The notes under the pieces are model-generated. The model was given only the letters and a program-made list of their open reading frames with translations. It did not search any database and was not told the DNA's origin. Shown piece by piece: positions 37,054-48,496 of a stretch of DNA of 64,000 nt. Source of the DNA: JASHUC01 sp963849095 (GTDB taxonomy: Bacteria > Pseudomonadota > Gammaproteobacteria > Steroidobacterales > Steroidobacteraceae); NCBI GenBank assembly GCA_963849095.1, contig CAWKGA010000010.1, forward strand, positions 186,001 through 250,000, read 5' to 3'. The first letter of the stretch is position 1. Every line of letters begins with the position of its first letter. Both the position numbers and the translations under genes were made by a program.

Positions 37054-38670
37054 TCAGAGTGCCCGATGCAAGGGAGCCGGGCCAGGGATGTTGCTCGCAA
37101 TCATCAGCTGTCTCAAAAGGTTCGCGGTGTCTTCATGTGCATCGGGGGTCCCGCGCCGGAAGAACGAGGTGCGGCCCAGAGCGGCATCGACCGCCGTCAT
37201 GCCCCGACTGTCCTTGATGTTGATATCGGCATGGTGCGAGACGAGGCATCGCACCACGTCGTTCCAGCCGAAGGAGGCGGCACCGAACAGCGCCGTCTCG
37301 CCTCTTCCATCGGTGGCGTTGATGTTGGCGCCCGCCGCGGCGAGCAGGTCGATCGATTCGATCGCTTCCGGCTGAGTCTTGTACTTGCCCCGCGTGTCGA
37401 CGCCGGTCGCACCGATCCCCGCGGCGGCCATGAGCGGGGTTTCGCCCGTACGGTTCGGCAGGGCCGTGTCGGCACCGTGCGCGAGGAGGAGCCGGATGGC
37501 GGCCGCGTCGCCCGCCCGGGCGGCCCGGAGCAGCGGCGTCGTGCCCGTGGTCAGCATCGAGTCACCCCCGCGGTCCGCGCCTAGCGAGCGGTAGGGCGGA
37601 AAGAGCTTGAGCTGCGCGTTCGGGTTTGCGCCCTTATCGAGGAGCAACTCGATCATCTTGAGGCTCGAGGTGTTGTCGAGCGAGACGTGATCCGGCCGGC
37701 CGCCAAAGGGCAGCGTATTGAGATCCACGGCCGCATAGAGCGGCGTGCGGCCCCACCAGTCCCACTGGTTGGGGTTCGCCCCGCTCTTGAGCAGGTACGC
37801 CGCGAGATCGAAATGGAAATTCTCCGTGGCGATGAGGAGCGGGGTCTCCCCGTCCGGATCCGTCATGTTGATGTCTGCGCCGCCTCCGATCAGGTCCTTC
37901 GCGCACGCGATGCAGCCGGCCCGTGCGGCGTAGATGAGCGGGGTGAACCCTCCCGTGGGCCGCGCCTGGATACGCGGCTCGGCGGTGATCTGGCGCCGGT
38001 CGGTGTTGAACTCCGAGCGTACGTTCGGGTTGGCGTGGTAGCGCAGCAGCAGCTGCACCATCTCGGGCTCGCTGCGGGCGGCGGCCCAGTGGAGCGCCGT
38101 CTGGCCGAGCACCCTCTCCCTCGCGTTGACGTTCGCGCCGTGACGGATCAGGAACTTCGCCGCCTCGATATTATCGGTGCGCGCGAGGATCATGAGTGCG
38201 GTCTCACCGTCCGCGTTCGCGGAGTCGGCGTTGGCGCCCGCCTTCACGAGCTTCTTGATGACCGCCGTATCGCCGAAGGTCGCAGCCTCGGACATGGGCG
38301 TGGCGCCGTAGTCGTTGACAGCCTGCACGTTGGCGTGAGCCTCGATGAGCCGGTCGATCACCGGCACCTCGTCGAAGTGAATGGCCCACATGAGCGCCGT
38401 CGTGCCGTCGGGCGCCGCCGCGTTCACGTCGGTGCCCCGATCGATGAGCTCGAGCGCGAGCGTCGGCTGCTGGCCCTCCGCCGCCTGGACCAGCGGGGGC
38501 GTCGCGTTGTCACGCACGACGGCGATCGGTCCACTCGCCCGCGGAGCCTGCTGTGCCGAGACCACGCCCGCCGCACCGAGGCTCAGCGCGGCAACGGCCC
38601 CGGCCATCCACCAGACTGTCCCGTTGCGCCGGTCAGCGCGCGGCGAGCCGAGACCGCTCCAGCTCCTCAT
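37054..38670 (-). CDS. Exported ankyrin-repeat protein, module A
   Basis: 538 residues. An N-terminal signal or anchor segment at about 20-38 (AVAALSLGAAGVVSAQ) leads into ankyrin repeats across about 55-500 (TTALMWAIH, GATPMSEAA, GETALMILAR, QTALHWAAARSEPEMVQLLL, GETPLLIA and more). Repeat units are interrupted by insertions around 215-240 and 310-375. A CxxC pair (CIACAK, Cys253 and Cys256) is conserved in the module B copy. The gene starts three bases after the DUF1552 stop. Export plus repeats suggests a periplasmic scaffold for the redox proteins beside it; that role is inferred. Confidence 0.88.
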   Translation of the reverse strand: MRSWSGLGSPRADRRNGTVWWMAGAVAALSLGAAGVVSAQQAPRASGPIAVVRDNATPPLVQAAEGQQPTLALELIDRGTDVNAAAPDGTTALMWAIHFDEVPVIDRLIEAHANVQAVNDYGATPMSEAATFGDTAVIKKLVKAGANADSANADGETALMILARTDNIEAAKFLIRHGANVNARERVLGQTALHWAAARSEPEMVQLLLRYHANPNVRSEFNTDRRQITAEPRIQARPTGGFTPLIYAARAGCIACAKDLIGGGADINMTDPDGETPLLIATENFHFDLAAYLLKSGANPNQWDWWGRTPLYAAVDLNTLPFGGRPDHVSLDNTSSLKMIELLLDKGANPNAQLKLFPPYRSLGADRGGDSMLTTGTTPLLRAARAGDAAAIRLLLAHGADTALPNRTGETPLMAAAGIGATGVDTRGKYKTQPEAIESIDLLAAAGANINATDGRGETALFGAASFGWNDVVRCLVSHHADINIKDSRGMTAVDAALGRTSFFRRGTPDAHEDTANLLRQLMIASNIPGPAPLHRAL

Positions 38671-38673
38671 GAA

Positions 38674-40005
38674 TCAGATCTCCTTGATCTCGCCCGCGCT
38701 GTCGCCGACCTTCTTGACCGGCACGCCGGCCCGGTCGAGCAGCGTCAGCCACACGTCGGCGACCGGGGTGTGCTCGGGGTAGACCAGATGCTGGCCGCCT
38801 TTGATCTTCCCGCAGCCCCCGCCGAGGATCGCGATCGGCAGCGGGTACTGGTCGTGAGCGTTGCTGTTGCCCATGTTGCTGCCGTACACGATGATCGAGT
38901 GGTCGAGGATCGATCCGTCCCCATCGGGCGTGTTGGCGAGCCGCGTCAGGAAGTCCGCGAGCTTGCCCGAGTGGTAGGTCTGGATCTTCACGAGCTTCTC
39001 GATCTTCACCGGATCGCCCTGATGGTGCGAGACCGGATGGAACGCATCCGGGACGCCGATGAACGGATAGGTCATGTTGCTCACCTCGGCCGCCATCATC
39101 ATCGTCGCGATGTGCGTCAAGTTGGCCTGGAAGGAGAGCGCGATGAGGTCGAACATCAAACTCTGCTGCTCGGGGAAGCGGTCGGGGATGCCGATCGGCG
39201 CCGGAGGGAGCTTCAGCTTCGAGAGGTCCTGCTTCTCCATCTTCTGCATCCGCCGCTCGATCTCGCGCACGCTCTCCATGTAGTCGCTCAACACCGCGCG
39301 ATCGGCGGGCCCGAGCTGCCTCTGCATGGAGGCCGAATCGTCCGCGACCATGTCGAGGATGCTGTTGTACTGATCACTCAACGCCTTGCGCTCCTCCGGC
39401 GTGTCGCCGCGGCCGAAGAGGCGCTGGTACACCGTGCGCGGGTTGTACTCCATGGGCAGCGGCATCGTCGGGGAGCGGAAGGCAATGGTCCCGGAATAGC
39501 TGCAGCCGAAATTACGATCGCAGGAGCCCCCGCCGCCCAACGCCTCCGTCTTCACCTCCAGGGAGGGGAGCGGGGTGTCCTGGCCGATGTGCGCCGCGGC
39601 CATCTGATCGATCGTCACGCCCCCGTCGGGGGACTGGCCGTCATGCGGATGGACGCAGGAGAGCCACGTGCCGGGCACGATGGCGTGCACGGCCGCGCTC
39701 TCGGCAGGCTTGTTGCCGAGATTGCTGATGATGATCAGCTGGCTCTGGTATCGCTCGAGCGGTTTCAGGATGCGCGAGAGCTTGAATTCCCGTCCGACGC
39801 CTTGCGGAGTCCACTGATCGTTGCCCGGAAGCATGATCGCCCCGTGCGGGAAGTAGATGAAGGCCATCTTCATCTTAGGCGCCGCGGCCGTCTTGGCGAG
39901 GGCCGTTCCAGCGGGCACCATCGCATCGAGCAGCGGCAGGGCGAGCGATACGCCCACTCCGCGCAACACCGTCCGCCGGGAAAGATGCTTCTTTGTGATG
40001 AACAT
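38674..40005 (-). CDS. DUF1552 (HXXSHH) protein with Tat signal, module A
   Basis: 443 residues. The N-terminus HLSRRTVLRGVGVSLALPLLDAM is a twin-arginine signal, so the protein is exported folded, perhaps with a cofactor. The body has FIYFPHGAIM, a Cys-rich patch (CDRNFGCSYSG), the HPVSHH family motif and SIIVYGSNMGNSNAH near the end. DUF1552 proteins accompany DUF1592-type cytochromes in planctomycetes and proteobacteria and resemble the DUF1501/alkaline-phosphatase-like superfamily. No reaction is established. It is the second gene of the three-gene module. Confidence 0.9.
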   Translation of the reverse strand: MFITKKHLSRRTVLRGVGVSLALPLLDAMVPAGTALAKTAAAPKMKMAFIYFPHGAIMLPGNDQWTPQGVGREFKLSRILKPLERYQSQLIIISNLGNKPAESAAVHAIVPGTWLSCVHPHDGQSPDGGVTIDQMAAAHIGQDTPLPSLEVKTEALGGGGSCDRNFGCSYSGTIAFRSPTMPLPMEYNPRTVYQRLFGRGDTPEERKALSDQYNSILDMVADDSASMQRQLGPADRAVLSDYMESVREIERRMQKMEKQDLSKLKLPPAPIGIPDRFPEQQSLMFDLIALSFQANLTHIATMMMAAEVSNMTYPFIGVPDAFHPVSHHQGDPVKIEKLVKIQTYHSGKLADFLTRLANTPDGDGSILDHSIIVYGSNMGNSNAHDQYPLPIAILGGGCGKIKGGQHLVYPEHTPVADVWLTLLDRAGVPVKKVGDSAGEIKEI

Positions 40006-40040
40006 CCGCTCGCTCCTGCAAAAAGCTTCGGTGCGCGACT

Positions 40041-42539
40041 CTAGTGGAGATTCGCCGCTTGCGTCGTCAGCAAATTCGGCCGGCCGGTGCGGCCGGCGCC
40101 GGGAGTGTGCTGCTCCTCGAACTGCGGGCTCTCGACGATGCCGAGAACGATCGACGAGAATCGGTCGTCGTCGTGCCCCGCGTCGTGCACGATCGCACGT
40201 ACCGTCGGCATGTCACGGTAATCGAGGGTCCGTCCGAGCGCAAAGGTCATCAGCTTCTCGGTGATCGTCTGCACGAAGAGGTGCGGATCCTTCATCAGCG
40301 CCTGCCGCAGATCGGCCGGCCCACGAAGCACCGTGCCGTCCGCCATCCGGCCCGCGGTGTCGATCGGCAGCCCCGTGTCGCGGTCCTTCACCTGCCACCC
40401 GCCCATCGCATCGAAGTTCTCCATCGCGAGGCCCATCGGATCCATGATCCCGTGGCACGCGTTGCACGAGGGCTGCCGCCGGTGCATCTCCATGCGCTGG
40501 CGAATGGTGAGCGGCTTCTGTCCCGGCACATTCTCGATGAGCGCCGGAATGGCGGGCGGCGGGGCGTGCGGCGGCGTGTCCGTGACCACATCCAGGATCC
40601 ACGCTCCGCGCAGCACCGGCGCCGTCCGGTTGGCGTAGGAAGTCCCCATCAGCATCGCACCCTTGCCGAGGAGCCCGAATCGATTCGGATTGGTCAGCGT
40701 CACCCGCCGGAACTGCGCGCCCTGCACGTTCGGGATGTGATATTGCAGGGCGAGCCGCGCGTTCACGTACGTCCAGTTCGCCGTCATCAGCTCGCGCACA
40801 TCTTGATTTTGAAGCAGGACGCTGTCGAGGAACAGCTGCATCTCCGTGCGGTACGCCGAGCGCAGGTCCTCGTCGAACTCGGGATACTCGACGTTGTCGG
40901 GCTCGATCTTGTCCATGCCGTCCACTTCGAGCCACTGGAACGCAAAATTCGTCACCAGCGATTCCGCGCGCGGGTCGGCCAGCATTCGGCGCACCTCCCG
41001 CTCGAGTACCGCCGGCTCATGGAGCTTCCCGGCCGTGGCCAGATCGAGCAGCTCCTGGTCCGGCCCCTCGCTCCAGAGGAAGAACGACAGCCGTGAGGCG
41101 AGATCGAGATCGCTCACGCGGTAGATGCCGCCCACCTTCAGTTCAGGCGGCGCGAACTCCGTGCGGAACAGGAACTTCGGGCTGCACAGGATCGCGACGA
41201 TCGCGTTCTCGATGCCGGCGTCGAAGGTCTTGCCCTGCCTGCCGCGCTCGAAGAATTGCATCGGCGCTGCAAGGTCGTCGTTGGTCACCGGACGTCGGAA
41301 GGCTTCCTGCGCGAGCTTCGCCAGAATCTTTCGCGCGCAGGGCAGCTCATCGGCGACGCTCGAGGGATGGCAGATGAAGATCGTCTGCCGGCTCGCCGTC
41401 TCGCTCACCCCCGATGAATCGTACGGACCGGTGATCTGCAGGCCGCGGATGCTCGGAATACGGTCATTGCCGCCGCGCGGATTCAAGGGCTCGAGCCAGT
41501 CGGCCGATTCCGAGAGGGTCTTCGCGATGAACGCCACGCCGATCTGGTGAGGCCCGGCCGGGACGTGCACCCGGATGTGCTGGAAGCGGGACACGAAGTC
41601 CTTGGCGGCCTCGTTCGGATGCTGGTCGGCTGCCTTCAAATCCTCCGCCCCGCCGATCGAGCGCTCGAAGACCTTCTGGTTGTCGATGCTGAGCACCACG
41701 TCGTTCGGGTGATCGAGGCCGGTGTAGTAGCCGACGCCGGTGAACACGCCGAGATCGAAGTCGTAGTCCCCATCCGAGGGGAAGACGTTCGTCACGACCA
41801 TGCCGCCCCGCGTGCCGAGCGGCAGACCCTCGACGTGGAAGGCCTGATCGTGCCTGCCGGCCTCGTAGATCGCGATGGCCTTGGCCGGGTGCGGGTTGCC
41901 GACGGCGAGGGCCGCCACGGTGCGCGCGGCGGAGATGTATTGATCGAGGAACGTCGGGGAGACCTCGAGGACATTCGCGATATCGTCGAAGTCGTCGCTC
42001 TCCGTCTCCTTCGGTAGCAGTGCGGCCGGGTCAACCTGCACGCCGAGCATCTCATCGACCGAGCGCGCGTACTCGGAGCGGTTCAGCCGATGCAGCACCA
42101 CGTAGCCCGGATCCGGGTGGGCGCGGCCGGCGGCATCGAGGTGATTCTCCATGAAGGCGATGAAGGCGTTGATGGTCGCCTGGTCCGGCTGCTTGTGGCC
42201 TGGCGGCGGCATCAGATGGCCGTCGAGCTTCATGATCGCCGTTTCCCACACCTTCGCATCGGCCGGGATATCCCGCGGCTGCATCGTCTCGAACGCGACA
42301 TCTCCGGCCCAATCGGTCACGTTGTGGCACGTCTCGCAGTACTGCTTGAGCATTCCCCAGTAGGGCTTTGCCTGCGGAGCGGTGGCCCCTCCGGGGGGCA
42401 GCGCTTGCGCGGCGCCAGGCCCCTGAGCCGCCGCTGCCGATGTTGCAGGAGGAGGCCCCGCCCACGAATCATCTGCGCCCGAGGCCACGAGGACCGTAGC
42501 GGCGGCGGCGGCGAGGACGGACAGTAGATGGCGTGTCAC
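40041..42539 (-). CDS. Two-CXXCH DUF1587/1595/1592/1588/1585 protein (planctomycete-type cytochrome), module A
   Basis: 832 residues. A signal peptide is followed by a cytochrome c-like segment with CETCH at 68-72. The planctomycete domains follow in the usual order: DUF1587 (LNRSEYARSVDEML), a carbohydrate-binding-like middle region, DUF1595 (FRRPVTNDDL), DUF1592 (DLDLASRLSFFLWSEGPDQELLDLA), DUF1588 with CNACH at 692-696 and MDPMGLAMENFDAMG, and DUF1585 (LGRTLDYRDMPTVRAIV). It is probably a periplasmic di-haem oxidoreductase. The GTG start at 42539 shares its G with the TAG stop of the MBL gene, so translation is coupled. Substrate unknown. Confidence 0.9.
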   Translation of the reverse strand: MTRHLLSVLAAAAATVLVASGADDSWAGPPPATSAAAAQGPGAAQALPPGGATAPQAKPYWGMLKQYCETCHNVTDWAGDVAFETMQPRDIPADAKVWETAIMKLDGHLMPPPGHKQPDQATINAFIAFMENHLDAAGRAHPDPGYVVLHRLNRSEYARSVDEMLGVQVDPAALLPKETESDDFDDIANVLEVSPTFLDQYISAARTVAALAVGNPHPAKAIAIYEAGRHDQAFHVEGLPLGTRGGMVVTNVFPSDGDYDFDLGVFTGVGYYTGLDHPNDVVLSIDNQKVFERSIGGAEDLKAADQHPNEAAKDFVSRFQHIRVHVPAGPHQIGVAFIAKTLSESADWLEPLNPRGGNDRIPSIRGLQITGPYDSSGVSETASRQTIFICHPSSVADELPCARKILAKLAQEAFRRPVTNDDLAAPMQFFERGRQGKTFDAGIENAIVAILCSPKFLFRTEFAPPELKVGGIYRVSDLDLASRLSFFLWSEGPDQELLDLATAGKLHEPAVLEREVRRMLADPRAESLVTNFAFQWLEVDGMDKIEPDNVEYPEFDEDLRSAYRTEMQLFLDSVLLQNQDVRELMTANWTYVNARLALQYHIPNVQGAQFRRVTLTNPNRFGLLGKGAMLMGTSYANRTAPVLRGAWILDVVTDTPPHAPPPAIPALIENVPGQKPLTIRQRMEMHRRQPSCNACHGIMDPMGLAMENFDAMGGWQVKDRDTGLPIDTAGRMADGTVLRGPADLRQALMKDPHLFVQTITEKLMTFALGRTLDYRDMPTVRAIVHDAGHDDDRFSSIVLGIVESPQFEEQHTPGAGRTGRPNLLTTQAANLH

Positions 42540-43486
42540 TAGACGGCTCCACGAGTTTCGCGGCAGTGAGCGTAGAGGCTCCGGTAGGCGCTGTGGATGA
42601 ACAGGTCCGGATTGCCCCATTTCGGATCGTACTGCTGGGTGGCGTGGGCGGCGATGATGTCGGGCGTGCCCTGCCCCTTCAGCATCAAGTGCCAGATGAC
42701 ATTCTGCAGATCGGCGAGCATCTCGTGCTCGGCGAGGAGATCCGCCTTGCTCTGCACCGGTCCCATTCCCGGGACGATGCGCGTCTTGTCATCGATCATC
42801 CCGGCGAGCTGCTTGGTGGCGTCCGCCATGCCTCCGAGCCACCCGTCGGTGCAGTAATCGATGATCGGATAGCTGCCGACCGACAGCACGCAACCCGGGA
42901 CGAGCACGTTCTGTCCGCGGAAATAGACGTAGATGTCCCCGTCGGTGTGCGCTTGGGGGAGATAGCTGTACTCGATGGGCTCGCCGGCGAAGGTCATCTT
43001 GCCCGAGGTGTAGAACGTCTCCGTGGGCCACGCCTGCTGCGGTCGCGCCGGATACGTGCGGTTCTGCCATTCCACCCAGATCTGCGTGCCGAGCCACAGC
43101 CGCGTGTTCTCGTGCGCGATGATCTTCGCGCCGGCCTTGTGCATCGCCTCGTTACCGCCGGTGTGGTCCCAGTGCCAGTGCGTGTTGAAGACAGTGCGAA
43201 TGTTCCGGCCACCGGGAAGCGTCGCGACCGTCTCGATGAGGTCGCGCGAGCGATCCATGGAGCCGGAATCCACGAGCAGTACCCCGTCGGGCGCGCTCAA
43301 GACCACGACGTTTCCGCCGGCGCCCGAGATGACGGCGAGACGGTCCGTCAGCTTCGTGACCGTAAGGGGAGGCCCGCGCCGGGAACGGCCGAGCGCCATG
43401 GCGGGCGTCAGGCAGGGCACAGCCAACCCGGCGGCCCCGCCGACCAGAGTCCCCAGAAAGCGCCTGCGGCTGGATATCGATCTCAT
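42539..43486 (-). CDS. Tat-exported MBL-fold metallohydrolase-like protein, module A
   Basis: 315 residues. ISSRRRFLGTLVGGAAGLAVP is a twin-arginine signal. The MBL core has HWHWDH at 103-108 (the first zinc site intact) and AHTDGD with His180. At the place of the bridging Asp it has Cys199 (LVPGC), and at the last His ligand it has Met241 (PGMGP). The second metal site therefore looks lost. Related Tat-MBL proteins sit near PQQ enzymes and cytochromes. It is the first gene of the module A operon. A longer frame upstream exists, but the Tat signal marks ATG 43486. Confidence 0.87.
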   Translation of the reverse strand: MRSISSRRRFLGTLVGGAAGLAVPCLTPAMALGRSRRGPPLTVTKLTDRLAVISGAGGNVVVLSAPDGVLLVDSGSMDRSRDLIETVATLPGGRNIRTVFNTHWHWDHTGGNEAMHKAGAKIIAHENTRLWLGTQIWVEWQNRTYPARPQQAWPTETFYTSGKMTFAGEPIEYSYLPQAHTDGDIYVYFRGQNVLVPGCVLSVGSYPIIDYCTDGWLGGMADATKQLAGMIDDKTRIVPGMGPVQSKADLLAEHEMLADLQNVIWHLMLKGQGTPDIIAAHATQQYDPKWGNPDLFIHSAYRSLYAHCRETRGAV

Positions 43487-43764
43487 CGCCTGTGAATACT
43501 CCTCGAGGATTGCCCGACTGACGAAGCCCTCCAGTGAGCCCTTGGGCACTGGGGTAACATATGGGCCGGACCGGGTCAACGCGCTAGTTTCGGGCAGCCG
43601 GGCGGGCAGCATCAAGTGCATGGAAGGCACTATGGGCGCCGGCTCTCCTTGCTCTGCCCGCGCTCATGGTCAAGCTCGAGCTCCGGTGTCGTTGTCGAAC
43701 CGGCTCAGTTAACATGCCGCCCCTTAAGAGCACTGTGCCTGCGACGGGGTGTCGGGAATCTTCG

Positions 43765-45099
43765 ATGTCTGATACGGCGACGGGCTATTCGGCGATCGGG
43801 CGCTCCGAGTGGCGCACCATCGTGCTCTCGAGCCTCGGTGGCGCGCTCGAGTTCTACGATTTCGTCATCTACAGCACCTTTGCGCAGTACATCGGGGATG
43901 CGTTCTTCGCCCCGCAGAAGAGCCCGCTCATCGGCCTGATGCTGTCCTACTCGGTGTTCGCCCTGGGTTATGTCCCCCGTCTGGTGGGGGGCGTCGTCTT
44001 CAGCCACTTCGGCGACAAGTACGGGCGGCGCCGCGTCTTCATCGTCTCGATCCTCATGATGTCCACGGCGACGCTCGCGCTCGGACTGCTACCCACCTAC
44101 GCTCAGTGGGGGGTCGGCGCCACGGCGGCGGTCGTGGCATTGCGGCTGATCCAGGGATTCTCGCTCGGCGGAGAGCTCCCGGGAGCCATCACCTACGTGG
44201 TCGAGACCGCTCCGCAGCGGGCAGGCTTCTCCTCAGGCTTCATCTTTTTCTGCGTGAACACGGGCGTCGCCCTCGCCTCCGCGGTCGGCTTCGTGGTCGT
44301 GAAGGTTCTCGACCCCCCACAGGTCGCGGCCTGGGGATGGCGCCTCGGCTTCATCTTCGGCGGCCTCATCGGCTTTCTGAGCTTCTGGCTGCGGCTCTCG
44401 CTCTCCGAGACGGCCGAGTTCAAGAAGCTGCGGCACACGGCCTCCAAGCAGCCCTTCCTCGAGCTCATGCGCACGGCACCGGTGCCGACGCTGTTCGCCG
44501 TCGCCGCGATGGTCGCGACGGCCGGCTTCAACGGGCTGCTGTTCGCGATGCCGACCTTCATGCAGCGCGTGATGCACCGCTCCTACCTCGAGGGCATCGA
44601 GGCTCAGAACATCGGGCTGCTGGTGCTCTCCTTCGGCCTCTTGACCGCTGCGTGGTTGAGCGACCGCATCCCCCGGCGCTGGATCCTCGGCTTAGGCTCG
44701 CTGCTGCTCGCCCTCCTCTGCATTCCCTTCTTCAATGCGGCGGCGAACCCCACGGTCCGGCTCATTCCGCTGTTCATCGGGGCGGGGCTCGCCGCCTCCT
44801 TCTGCAACGGTCCGATGGCCGGGATCGTCGCCGACCTGTTCCCCACCCGGATCCGGTTCAGTGGCGTCGCGGTCTCGTTCAACCTGGCGTTTTCCTTGTT
44901 CAGCGGGACGGCTCCGCTGCTTGCGACCCTGCTGGTCGCTGCGACCGGCTCCGCGACCGGGCCCGCCTACTTCATGCTCGGCTGTGGCCTCATCACCTTC
45001 ATCGCCATGCTGTTCGTCAAGCGCCACGAGGGACGTATCCTGGGCGAGCCGGCCGTGCCTCCGGAGACCCTCCGCCCCTCATCTTTTCCAGCGCAATGA
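43765..45099 (+). CDS. MFS transporter, metabolite:H+ symporter (MHS) type
   Basis: 444 residues with twelve hydrophobic segments. MHS landmarks are SSLGGALEFYDFVIY in helix 1, GDKYGRRRVF in the first cytoplasmic loop, and LRLIQGFSLGGELPGAITYVVE. Relatives take up organic acids, shikimate or betaines. The ATG at 43765 begins the conserved N-terminus; an earlier start adds unrelated residues. The gene diverges from module A and lies upstream of malate synthase on the same strand, so a carboxylic acid substrate is a reasonable guess. Confidence 0.9.
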   Translation: MSDTATGYSAIGRSEWRTIVLSSLGGALEFYDFVIYSTFAQYIGDAFFAPQKSPLIGLMLSYSVFALGYVPRLVGGVVFSHFGDKYGRRRVFIVSILMMSTATLALGLLPTYAQWGVGATAAVVALRLIQGFSLGGELPGAITYVVETAPQRAGFSSGFIFFCVNTGVALASAVGFVVVKVLDPPQVAAWGWRLGFIFGGLIGFLSFWLRLSLSETAEFKKLRHTASKQPFLELMRTAPVPTLFAVAAMVATAGFNGLLFAMPTFMQRVMHRSYLEGIEAQNIGLLVLSFGLLTAAWLSDRIPRRWILGLGSLLLALLCIPFFNAAANPTVRLIPLFIGAGLAASFCNGPMAGIVADLFPTRIRFSGVAVSFNLAFSLFSGTAPLLATLLVAATGSATGPAYFMLGCGLITFIAMLFVKRHEGRILGEPAVPPETLRPSSFPAQ

Positions 45100-45190
45100 A
45101 GCTCCTATGGCTCCGGGGTGACTGGGCACTCGGGACCCCGGAGAGCATAGTGAGCCCGGATTGTTGATGAACGGGAAAGGGACGGAGCTC

Positions 45191-46827
<1,637 letters not shown>

Positions 46828-46831
<4 letters not shown>

Positions 46832-48456
46832 AAACCGATGCCGCCATTGCCGAGATTCTGAAGCGCGAAGGAGTCAACGTGCTGTTCGGCTATCCCCGCA
46901 ATCGCCTGCTGGAGGCCGCCGCGATCGCCGACATCCGCACCATCATCGTGCGCCAGGAACGCGTCGGCCTGCACATGGCCGATGCCGTCTCCCGCCTGAC
47001 GCGCGGGCGCAAGATGGGCGTGTTCTGCATGCAGCACGGCCCGGGCGCCGAGAACGCCTACGGCGGCGTCGCGCAAGCGTACGGGGAGTCCGTGCCCGTG
47101 CTCGTCCTGCCACAGGGCTACTCGCGCCGGCTCGCGCACGTCCCGCACAACTTCAATTCGACCGTGCAGATGGCGGGCGTCGCCAAGCACACGGAGCCCG
47201 TGACGATCGGCGCCGAAGTACCGAATATCTTCCGCCGCGCCTTCACGCAGCTGCGCAACGGCCGCCTGCAGCCCGTCGTCGTCGAGATCCCTCACGACGC
47301 CTTCGCGGATGAGGTCCCCGAGCCGCTCGCCTACACCCCGGTACTGCGCGCGCGCTCGGCGCCCGATCCGGAGGATGTCGCCCGGGTCGCCGAGGTACTC
47401 CTGAAGGCCGAGCGCCCCGTGATCTACGCCGGACAGGGCGTTCACTGGTCGGCGGCCTACGCCGAGCTCGCCGAGCTCGCCGAGCTGCTCGCCATTCCGG
47501 TGTGCACGAGCCTGCCGGGCAAGAGCTCCTTCGATGAGACCCATCCACTCGCGCTCGGCTCGGGCGGGGCCGCCTACCCGCGCACGGTGACGCATTTCTT
47601 GAGCCGCGCCGACGTGATCTTCGGCGTCGGCTGCAGCTTCTCGGAGACGGCCTTCGGCATCGCCATCCCTCCGGGCAAGACGATGATCCACGCGACGCTC
47701 GATCCGCTCGATCTGAACAAGACGATCCCGACGCAGTACGCGCTGATCGGCGATGCGCAGCTCGCCTTACGCGCGCTGCTCGAGGTGTGCCGGCGCAAGG
47801 TGGGCACGCGGCGCGATGCCACGAAGGTCGCCGCGGAGATCGCCGCCGTACGCGGCGAGTGGCTGCGCGAGTGGCTGCCGAAGCTCACCTCGGACAGCGC
47901 GCCGTTGAGTCCGTATCGGGTGCTATGGGACCTGCAGCACACGGTGAACGTCGCCGAGACGATCATCACGCACGACGCGGGGAGCCCCCGCGACCAGCTC
48001 TCCCCGTTCTGGAGATCGACCCAGCCGCTCACCTACATCGGCTGGGGCAAGACCACGCAGCTCGGCTACGGCCTCGGGCTCGCGATGGGCGCCAAGCTCG
48101 TGCATCCCGAGAAGCTCTGCATCAATGTCTGGGGCGATGCGGCGATCGGCTTCACCGGAATGGATTTCGAGACGGCGGTGCGCGAGCGGCTGCCGATTCT
48201 CTCGATCCTGCTCAACAACTTCTCGATGGCGATCGAGCTCAACGTCATGCCGAAGGCGACCGAGAAGTATCGCGCGACGGATATCTCGGGCGACTATGCC
48301 GCGATGGCGCGCGCGTTCGGAGGCTACGGGGAGCGGGTGACCGACCCGGCGCAGATCGTCCCGGCGATCGAGCGCGGCATCGCCCAGACGCGCGCCGGCA
48401 AGCCGGCGCTGCTCGAGTTCATCACCGAGAAGGAAACCCAGTTCTCCAGATCCTGA
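46828..48456 (+). CDS. Thiamine-diphosphate-dependent enzyme, acetolactate-synthase-like
   Basis: 542 residues with the three-domain POX/ALS layout. The catalytic Glu is Glu44 in RQERVGLHMADA. The central domain has VIYAGQGVHWSAAYAEL. The ThDP motif begins GDAAIG (about 436) and ends in LLNN about 28 residues later. The start is a TTG that overlaps the malate synthase TGA as TTGA, with GGAGG seven bases upstream, so the two are translationally coupled. True acetolactate synthase would have a small subunit gene; none is seen. A lyase or carboligase acting on glyoxylate or a 2-oxo acid is inferred from the partner. Confidence 0.85.
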
Positions 48457-48496
48457 GGGCGAGCGGGCGTCGTGCGGTGCCCGTCGTGCACGCCGA

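Noticed and set aside
37687..40044. 785-residue plus-strand frame opposite the module A ankyrin and DUF1552 genes
   Set aside because: Crosses two real genes on the other strand and shows no recognisable domain.
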